Source: Rhynchopus sp. YZ270_cl-10 (taxonomy: Eukaryota > Euglenozoa > Diplonemea > Diplonemida > Diplonemidae). Taken from it: a stretch of 64,000 nt of DNA. The stretch is taken from contig OZ037870.1 of the NCBI GenBank assembly GCA_964035575.1, positions 744,001 through 808,000 of the forward strand. Reading direction: 5' to 3'. This document shows, piece after piece, positions 55,873 to 64,000 of this stretch; position 1 is the first letter of the stretch, and each line of letters starts with the position of its first letter. The translations under genes and the position numbers were made by a program. The notes below the pieces were generated by a model, which made no database searches, was not told where the DNA came from, and saw nothing but the letters and a program-made list of their open reading frames with translations.

Positions 55873-56648
55873 ATGATAGATACGGTTCAGGGAAAAAGGG
55901 GCCATTTTTTCTGAAGAAAAAAAAAATATGGGATTAGGCAGGGGGGTGGGTGGGGCATATCTGAAGGTGCTTGTATCTGATTTTGGACCATTCGTGGGGG
56001 AAATAACGGCACAAAAAATTGCCTTTTTTTTAAATATACCCACGCTCTCTTTTCTCTGTCTCTTCATGCATTCCTCGATGTCTATTTTATTTTCTTTTTT
56101 CATCCTTTTTTCGGATATTTTGCAAACCAAAAAATAGTTTCTCTTTGTGAGTCCCAGCGTTTTGCACCTTTTTATTTTATTTTCTATTTTTTTTATAGGT
56201 ATTTGGGGGAGGGGAGGGGAGGGAGGGAGGGATGGGGTATATTCTAGTTCAGGTCTGTCTATATTATACGTGCCGTATAATATTCATTTCCCCCTCCCAC
56301 TTTGGGGGGAAACGTTTTTTTTTTTGTTTTATTTTATATCTTTTTTTCCCTTGCACGATGTGTGACTAGAAAACGGTTTTAAAAAAAAAGCGCAATATTT
56401 GACCCACTCCACCTCACCCCCTCCACTCCCCACACCCCATTACATTCACCACACAACCGCAGTGCGTAGCACAGCCCCGGATACTACACACAACTCTACA
56501 CAGCGCTTTGCGCATTTTTTTTTTTTTTTGAACCACTTTCAGCGGTGCTAACGAATATTACATACGGGCGTGGATAGGACAGAAAGAGGGGGAAGACACG
56601 TTGTGGGGAGGTCAGACCACCAAGATCACTCCTGCTCTGGCTGGCAGC
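55873..56648. other. Intergenic, Miro to PH-like gene
   Basis: T-rich with G-rich islands (GGGGAGGGGAGGGAGGG near 56209-56230) that could form a quadruplex. No gene seen. Confidence 0.5.
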
Positions 56649-59125
56649 ATGTCGAGCCATGAGAATGAACGACAGAGCCTGTCGATCAAGCCTGTGCAGC
56701 CGCCGTCGAGCATGCGGTGGTGCACTCTTCCTGATGTCTACTTCTGTCGTCTTGTGAACGAGGCGTCGAGGACGAACCAAAAGAAGTACCACAAACGTGC
56801 TCTCGTCATGACGCCAAACGAAGTCTTTGTGTGCGACCCGCAGAACGGTGCCGTGCAGCGTGTGATCAAAGTGCGTGCCATCACGCAGGCGTATGTCCAG
56901 GTCATCGAAGTCAGCAAGAAGATGGGTCTCACAAAAGAGCTCGAACAGCACGTCCTCCTCGTCGTCCCCACGGAGCTCGACCTGCTCGTGTCGCAGCGCT
57001 GTGAGTCGAAGACGAACGATCCTAACGACCTCATCCGTGTCCTCAGGGAGCTGCAGCGCTGCCTCGGGATGACCCTCGCCACGTCGTACCTCGAGACAGG
57101 CGCAGAGGAGGGCATCTTCTCCGTCGCGAACTTCAACGCTGCAGAAGGCTACGTCGACACACAGACACGCATCAAAGCGCTCGCAGACGGCAAGGAGAAG
57201 CAGAAGCAGCGTGTCGACCGCTACTCCCGCCTCCAGCCTGTCTCCTTCAGGAACGGTGCCGAGAAGCTCGAAAAGCTCTGCATCACCGCCACCGGACAGC
57301 TCGAGTGGTGGGAGGAGGACAAGCTCCTGCTCCCCTCCGTCGCCGCCCTCGCGTTTGACGGCACGCACCTTGAGGCCCCGGGGACCGGTGTGTCATCTAT
57401 CGTGCAGGAGGTTGTCTCGGGCAGCAGGAATGAGTTCCTCAGACTCCTCGGGATGCTTGCGGCGTACTCAAGCACGAAAACCACTGGGCTCCCTGTTCCT
57501 GTGAAGAAGCGTGCTGGGCGTGCTGGCAGCGATGGGGGCCTTCCGGGGGATGTTGTGAACACAAGCGACGGCGGCACTTTCCACATTGATGCTGCGAGCG
57601 GGCTGGTCATTGTGTATGCGGAGTACGGGATACCGGGGGCGTCGACGGCGGATGTGACGGACATTGTGCGGTCGCATGTTGTCAACGGCGGGATTCATTT
57701 GGAGGTACGGAGCGATGTGCTGGGGAGCGACCCTTGCCCGGGACAGCAGAAGATTCTCACTGTTGAGTGCAGACGGCCTGTGCCTCCAGTGACTGCGGCT
57801 GCGCTGCCGCAGGACCCGAATGCGCACCCACGCACGAACTCGATAGCGGGCAGCGAAGACGCGATGAGTGTGCAGAGCGGGCGCAGCAGCACCTACCGCC
57901 ACGACCCCTACGGCGACGACGACCTCAAGAGCGGGTCCTCCGTCGCCTCCAGCGTCTCGTCGTACGGCTACTCCCTCGGACAGCACAGACAGTACTACAC
58001 AGACTCCAACGCCTCAGACCTCGCATCTCCCGCAGCACACCTCGGGTCCTCATTCGACTCAGGCATACCATCTCTCATGCACTCCACCTCCGACGCGTCC
58101 AACCTCTCCCGCAAGTCCTCCGCATCCCAGCAACAAGGGCAGATGTGGTACCCGTCTCCTCACCAACCCAACCAGCAGGTATGTCATTTTGTTTTTGTGC
58201 ATCTATTGTGAAAATGTTCACTTTTTTTTGGGATGTGTCAAAACAGCCAAGCATCCTTAGGATCATCTTACTAACTGTTTTTAAAAACCCTGCCTCCACC
58301 ACACCCCTACACCCCTCCACAGCTTGCTAGAGGTGGTTCACTCAGTTCTGTGCAAACCTCCGAGCCACCACAGCTTCTGTCCGAAAGCACAGGACTTGCT
58401 GCAGACGGCGTCTGCGGCACTTCTATGACGTATGCTATTTGCCCACTTTTTTTCAACCTGCAAAATTTAAAACTCGCTCTTGCCACAACGACGTAACCAC
58501 TCCTCTAAAACATACAGGTCTCAGCCCGATCAGGTAGGGGGGTATCAGAGTCCCCAGCCGGGTATGATTCCTGCAGGAGGTGTGCCGCAGCAGCAGCAGC
58601 AGCAGCAGCAACCGATGCCTGTACCCGTGCCCATGCAACAGATGCAGATGCCACAGATGCAGCAGCAGCAGCAGCCCGGTGTCGTGCTCAACAACTCCTT
58701 CGGCCAGGCGATGCCCCAGCAGCCAGGCATGTCGGCAGTCCCACAGCAGTTCCAACCCCAGCCTGGCATGGTGCAGCAGGCAATGCAGCAGATGCCGCGC
58801 ACAGCGCTGCTCCCACAGGTCGCAGCACCAGGGAAGGTATGGCATACCCCTTCGAACTTCTTCGTCTCCTCTTTTCCATTTAGCACCGCAGTTATCTATC
58901 GTTGTACGCCACGTCAGACTTGGTGTCCAAGACACCGTGTCTTGTTCATGTAATATTCTTCGAGCGAGGAAATTTGTGAGAGCAGAAGTTTTTGCTCTGG
59001 AGGGCGAGAAAGAGTTCAGCGAGTGCATCACGGCGAGCAAAAAGAGAGAGAAAAAATTCCCTCGGCGTCGTTGTGCTTCTTTTTCAAGTTTTCGTCGCCG
59101 TGTCATCGACATCCATCCCGCCTGA
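56649..59125 (+). CDS. PH-like-domain protein with Ser-rich and Gln-rich tails
   Basis: Exons 56649-58178, 58323-58429, 58518-58836 and tentatively 58892-59125. Residues about 20-160 resemble a PH-like fold (WCTLPDVYFCRLVNEASR ... ALVMTPNEVFVCDP ... the final amphipathic helix NDLIRVLRELQRC). Residues about 195-270 could form a second diverged PH-like unit (GAEKLEKLCITATGQLEWWEEDKLLLPSV), and about 290-390 is mixed beta. The rest is Ser/Gly-rich and then Gln/Pro/Met-rich (PQQQQQQQQPMPVPVP). PH-like domains bind lipids or proteins, and I infer a membrane- or cytoskeleton-linked adaptor. The 3' end is uncertain: a 55-nt intron leads to a 77-codon Arg/Lys-rich exon, or a longer intron could join the next gene. 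Intron 1 has a type A cassette (58246-58277). Confidence 0.68.
58246..58277 (+). repeat. Type A cassette in PH-like gene intron 1
   Basis: GCCAAGCATCCTTAGGATC is followed by ATCTTACTAAC, again a near-perfect branch-site sequence, ~45 nt before the acceptor CCACAG. Confidence 0.7.
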
Positions 59126-59484
59126 TACATTTCATATAAATAATTTTTTTCTATACTCCTCGGCATGATATTCACCCCACACACATCGGTATCCAGCAAG
59201 ACGTCGCATGTTCCACAACGCAAACACACCGCAACTCACAATATCTTTCTGCTCATGATTTTCGTTCTCATAAAATTTGAGGGGGGGACCAGCACACACC
59301 CTCGCAAATCTTTCAAAATTCCAAATTGATTAATTCCAATTTTATTTCTCGACCCAACTTGGGTCAGCTTGACCCATGGACCCAGGCAAGCTAGCCCTCT
59401 GATGCACAGTTATTAGAGGCAACCAATATCCCATTGAAGGGGCCGCTGAACAACTCTTTGATCCACCACATCCACCATCCACAG
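59126..59484. other. Unresolved 5' region of PDZ/PSP1 gene
   Basis: It could be the intron that joins the PH-like gene to the next one, or the promoter plus first exon of a separate gene. A short candidate first exon is ATG 59165 to 59188 followed by GTATCC. Confidence 0.4.
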
Positions 59485-60949
59485 GGCTTTGTCGAATTCA
59501 CGGATACTGACGGCGACATCCTGAAGTTCCAGGAGGTTGGGAACACCATTGAGCTCTCTGTCAACGGGAGGGTATGTAATTCATCATTATTGTTGCTATT
59601 GGGGGGGTCGGGGCGTCTGAAGATGTCTCTATCTCTGTCACACCGAACGGGGTGCCGCCCTGAATACTTCGCATAGTGGGGAGTGGTGGGGAGGGTCATA
59701 TGACGAAAACGATGTTCGTTGATGCCAAAACAGCATTGAGCAATACCCTTCCACCCCTCTTACAGGTCCTCGGATATTTGAAGTCCCTCGACTACGACCA
59801 CCAAACCGGAAAGCTTGTCGACGGAACCGGCGGATGCTGTACACTCCCTCCGGTATGTTTTCCCATCCCCTCCCTTCCTTGCCCTCCCCCATTCCCCCAA
59901 TATTCAGAATTTTTTCTCTCCATTTTTGCACACTTTTTTTTTGCTCACATTATTCCTCCTCCTCTCTTCAGGCAAGAAGAAAGGGTCTTGAATCGCGTCT
60001 TGCGTGGTTGGCAGAGAAGGCGGGTGTAGCGCATAATATCAAGGCAGAGGGGCCGATGTCGTTTGAAATCAAAATGGCAACCCCTCAGGAGGCCTTGGGT
60101 CTTTCCTTTGAGGTCATTGACGACGGTTCCGTCAACATCAGCGGAGTCACCCCCGAGACCCCTTGCGGGCGTGCTGGGGTGGTGTGCGGCACGATCCACC
60201 TCCTGGACCACAAACCGATCCGCTCAGGAGACGACCTCCGCAACGTCGTCACCGCAATCCGACAGAACATGCGAACCGAATTCACATTAGAAGTCAAAAT
60301 GAAGCCGAAGGAGGAATCTATGTCACAACCCCCTATGATCAACACTGATCAGGCACAACGCTTTCAACAAATCCAAGCAAAAGGACAGAAGGGAGCGAAG
60401 GGAGCCAAAGGCGCGAAAGGGGCGAAGGGAACACCGAGACAGACACAACCACAGAACGATGCGTTGGTTCGGTTATTTGTACTATTCAAACACGGCAGAA
60501 GGGCGGAGTATGCAAGCAATGAGAGGGTAAGCGTTGGGGAGCATGTTCTCGTAGAGAGCAGGGAAGGGGTCGATTTGGGGTTGGCTGCGGGGGCAAGGTT
60601 GGGGGGGCGGAAGGACGACCGATACCGGGTGCAGCGGAAGGCGACGAATGAGGAGGTGGAGGTCTGGAAGGCGTCCGTCTCTGAGGAGGAAACGCATCTG
60701 CAGAGCGCCAGGCAGTTCGCAGTGCGGCACGGCTCTCCCCTAGAGATTCACCGTTGTGACATCCAATTTGACCGCAAAAAGGTTACCTTCCACTTCTCCG
60801 GCGATGCCTCAAAATCCCAACTAAACACCCTCACCCAGTCCTGCACCTCCAACTTCGGCATGCGAGTCGCCTTCAACAACTGCCAACCCCCTGCAGGGGA
60901 GCGAGGAGACCCAATTGATCTATCCTCCCCATCTATACCAACATTGTAA
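59485..60949 (+). CDS. PDZ + PSP1 C-terminal domain protein (5' end unresolved)
   Basis: Visible exons 59485-59571, 59766-59852 and 59972-60949 encode about 383 residues. The first two exons form a small beta module (DTDGDILKFQEVGNTIEL ... YDHQTGKLVDGTGG) of a kind repeated in some protist proteins. Next comes a PDZ-like domain (LGLSFEVIDDGSVNISGV ... GDDLRNVVTAI), a QKGAKGAKG collagen-like linker, and a PSP1 domain at the end (VSVGEHVLVESREGVDLG ... RKATNEEV ... CDIQFDRKKVTFHFSGD). PSP1 domains occur in bacteria and in some protists and fungi, and are linked to RNA or replication-related functions. No start codon is proven: the first exon needs an upstream exon. It may be the 3' part of the PH-like gene. 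Confidence 0.75.
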
Positions 60950-61324
60950 AAAAAAATATGGGGTTTTGGGGGATTGAGGGGTAGATGAGGGTCTATTTTT
61001 GTTTGTTTTTTCAATATTTCAAAAAAAGGGGGGGGTGATATGGTATTTTGTTTTGTTTTGAAGGCTATTTTTTTTTTTTTTGGGTGGATAGGGGAGGAAG
61101 CGGGTGAGGGGGTAAAAGAGTTGTGTTCCTCGTGCGTCTTTTCCAGGGCATATTTAAAAAAAAAAATGTGGGGAAAACCCGGTGCTAAACAACTCATCTT
61201 ACCAAAGTTTTTCTTTCAGATGGGTGTGTTTGATAACTGATAGGGGGTAATTCTGGCGCAGAATATGGCCTCAACCATGTGTACTTGATGCACATTCATC
61301 TGTCAAAATTTCTTTCTTGTGTCA

Positions 61325-61360
61325 AGGCGACTAAGGACGCCTTAGGTTCATCTTGCAACA
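61325..61360 (+). repeat. Type A cassette, intergenic, compensatory stem
   Basis: The stem here is CTAAGG-ACG-CCTTAG instead of CTAAGC/GCTTAG. Both arms changed together, which suggests that the pairing is conserved. Confidence 0.65.
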
Positions 61361-63500
61361 CATTTTGTTTTGTCTGTGTCGTTTGTTCTCTTTGAAAACT
61401 TTGCATCGAAAATCGTTGTAAAAAAGGATACCACAAATGGCTCCATTTAGTGTGGGGCATGTGTTTAGTTTGTGGAAAGCTGGTGTGTGAACGTTACGGT
61501 CATTCATCTTTCCAATTTCCTTGGTTGGAACCAAGTGATACTCTTGCGCTTGGGGATGTGTGTCCCCTTGAGACAACTTTATCCCAAGTTTTTTTTTTTT
61601 TAAATTTTTTTTTTCTACAATAATTTGTTACCAAACACGCCCGAAGGTGTCTCACTAATCAGAAGCCTGTTGCCCGTGAAGCATGGTCCCAGTCTTTCAT
61701 CTCCGCCCTCTCCCCCCACCCTTTTTTTCAGCTGCGCCCAGAGAGGCAGATTCATCTTTGTTACTTTTCTTTCAACAAACAGCAACAACATAAATAGGTG
61801 CACATCTGCTTACCACCCCTTTTTTTTTGTTATCTTTCTCTTTTCACCCTCCCTCTTTTTGTGTCAATATCTTGAACGCACATAAAGCTGTGGGTTATGA
61901 GATTGTCGCCAACAAAAAAAAAAAAAAAATGCATTTTTATGTTCTTTGCACCCTCAGCTTCACATTTTTCTCTTTCAGAACGAACCCTTGTTTTCAAAGA
62001 AATGGGAAAGTGTGATTGGGTGTGGAGGACAAAAGAACAGAACGTTTTTTCTCCGAACATTTGTCGTAATATATATTCACCGTTCTTGTTGATTTTTTTC
62101 TCCCGTTATATTTGCTTTATTTCATTTGAAAGCTGAGATGAGAATCAGCAGGATAGTTATGAGTGGAAGGCTGGGGGGGAGCAAAAAAAGATGTTAGGTG
62201 AGATCTGTTATTTGTCTCAAAAAGCAATTATGATGTAGTCAACACTACCACCTTGTTTTTTGTGCCCTGTCCATGGAGATGCCGGCACTTAAAAAAAACC
62301 TCGCCTTTTCTTCCCCCCACTTTCACTTTTTTTTTCCTGCCGTTGTTGGCTATTCAAAAATAAAGCATTGATTGCCCTTACCGTATCCTTGTTTCTTGAG
62401 CTTCTAAATACAAACGGAATAAGAGTTGTCCTACTGTCTCTGTAAGGATGATGGTGGGGCACCTAAAACTAGTCCACTTTTTTTTTGAACGGGGAAGTGT
62501 CGATGATTAGAAACCCTTCTGGGGGGTCTCCCTGTGTTCAAAAAAGAAAAAGAAAAAGTATTGTCAACAGCGAATTGGTTCGATTTTTTCCCCCCCCTTT
62601 TTGGATGGACAAAACTCCATCTTTCGATTGAAAATAATATCTTAATCACTTTTTGTTCTGCAGTCACTGAAAAAAAAAAAAAAAAATGTAATAAAAAATG
62701 TTCACAGCAATGCATCCCCATCCCATTCCCCCCCTTTTGCATTTCTATTTTTTTTCTCTCTCTCCTTCTTGTGTTCTTGTGCACGATATTTTTTTCTTGT
62801 GGTCGCAGTGCCGTTAACTTGACTAGCTTTGTACAAAGCAAGGAATAAACGTACCCGCGAACACGAGGCGTCTGCACTTTTTTCAACAAGCCCTTTTTTT
62901 TTTCTTTCCTTCTTTTGTTCTTTTGTGCATAGTGTATACGAAAGCTGTTGAGGAGGTGAAACAACAGTCTTTTGCTGACAAACAACAACAAAAGAAACAT
63001 GCACAAAAAAAAAGGGGGCAAAAAACAGAACTGAATTCAATAACTAACACACGGAACGGCAGATGCCACGTGGTTGTGGCCTCCACTGCTCCTTTGGAGA
63101 AGTGGAGGGAAAACGCAGACACAGGCATCTCTACACAGAAAAAACGAAAGAGAAAGTGGGTAGAGGGAGGACATCTGGCAACTCGAGTTCTGCCCTGCAA
63201 AAAAAAAGGGAGGTAATCCCTGTTGTTCATTTTACTGACCTCTGACTCTTCTCTATGGGTTTTCTAATTTTAATGTTGCTCTTCGCAAAAATATGTGTTT
63301 CTCGGAGAGAGAGAGAAAGAGGAAGAAAAGGGGGAAAAAAAACGGAAGAGATTAGTTTTGTCAAATGTTTATAGACGTGTTTGCAAAGCCGTCTGTATAG
63401 GGGTGTCTGGTATGGCAAAACATTTCACTTTTCTTTCAATTTTCTTTTTTGTTTCTCTCTCTCTCTCTCTCCCCTTCTCCCTCCGTTCTTTTATTATTTT

Positions 63501-63540
63501 TGGTACACTGTCACGAGAGGGCTTTGTATTTCAAGTTACA
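63501..63540 (+). repeat. Type D cassette, intergenic
   Basis: GGTACACTGTCACGAGAGGG is followed by CTTTGTATTTCAAGTTAC. Confidence 0.65.
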
Positions 63541-64000
63541 TTTTATTCTTTTTTGCAAATAAAAGTGAATTACCTCCCGCTTATTGGAGTCTATTATTGT
63601 TTCTTTCTGTATCTTTATTTATCTTCAAACAAGATACGTAGGTGGGTGTTCCTGAAACCCCTGTCAAGGACATGTCAATATTGCCCCTCTCGGAACACCA
63701 GTAGGGGTGGAACCTAGAGTTGCGTCGTCGTCTAAAGAGCGCTTGCACTAACAAGCAGTTTCTACGTTTTTGTGTAGATCTTCAATGCAACAAACGAACA
63801 ACAACAAAAGAGACACAACTAACTTTTTGTGTGTGTGCGTGTTGTTTGCTGACCAACCGCCTTTCTCGCTTGCAAGGCACAAAATTCATCAAGTTTTCTT
63901 TTCAAAAAACAAAAAAAAATGATTCCATTTGGCTTAGTTCCATAGGCTTTAACTACAAAGGCCTTTTTTTTTCTTCTTCCCCTGTTGTGCGTGCTGTGCG

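Larger units (their letters stand above)
60950..64000. other. Gene-free tail of window with cassette copies
   Basis: T- and A-rich DNA with homopolymers. It contains a type A cassette at 61325-61360 (perfect stem CTAAGG/CCTTAG, then TTCATCTTGCAAC), related CATCTGTCAAAA and CATCTTTCCAAT sites near 61295 and 61505, a type-B-like GAGGCGTCTGCACTTT near 62864 and a type D cassette at 63501-63540. No supported coding region. These could be introns of an untranslated transcript or dispersed repeats. Confidence 0.5.

Overview
This window is nuclear DNA of a flagellated protist. Nineteen protein genes can be supported and all lie on the + strand. Most are split by short spliceosomal introns of about 50-300 nt. 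I placed 39 introns; 29 begin GTATG, many end in a CACAG-like acceptor, and 30 fall between codons. Sideroflexin, a mitochondrial Hsp70 with a presequence and a Miro GTPase show that the organism has mitochondria. The nexin-dynein regulatory complex subunit DRC2/CCDC65 and a sperm-tail PG-rich protein show that it builds motile cilia. The lineage is unresolved. One-strand gene order and a PSP1-domain protein recall euglenozoans, but abundant cis-introns exclude trypanosomatids.

Layout: 2.0-9.4 kb holds a PfkB kinase, an ankyrin protein, a cold-shock-like repeat protein and a four-TM protein. 9.4-13.5 kb is accessory DNA with a 2,040-bp terminal-inverted-repeat element, which still has a 7-bp target duplication, and a 118-bp MITE. 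13.5-25 kb holds a sperm-tail PG-rich protein, a secreted WD40 protein, sideroflexin and a DUF2817 peptidase-like protein. 25.4-27 kb is a coiled-coil gene. 27-32.7 kb is repeat-rich, with GTAC-core arrays, foldbacks and broken tyrosine-recombinase-like fragments. 32.8-44.2 kb holds a large unknown protein, mtHsp70, a WD40-like protein and enolase. 46.6-61 kb is a dense run: a SAM-domain protein, an acidic/SR-like protein, DRC2, Miro, a PH-like protein and a PDZ+PSP1 protein. The last 3 kb holds no gene I can support.

The most unusual signal is a vocabulary of short conserved, often hairpin-forming cassettes. They recur inside introns of unrelated genes and in flanking DNA: a hairpin followed by CATCTTAC, a GGTGAGGCGTTTGCAC module, a GGATGGCTGGCATCGT module, a GAGAGGGCTT module and a GGCAACTACACTA module. 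Separately, a ~150-bp element occurs six times, always on the coding strand, with five copies 113-680 bp upstream of start codons. Both look like candidate undescribed systems: introner-like or structured branch-site cassettes, and a dispersed promoter or leader module.
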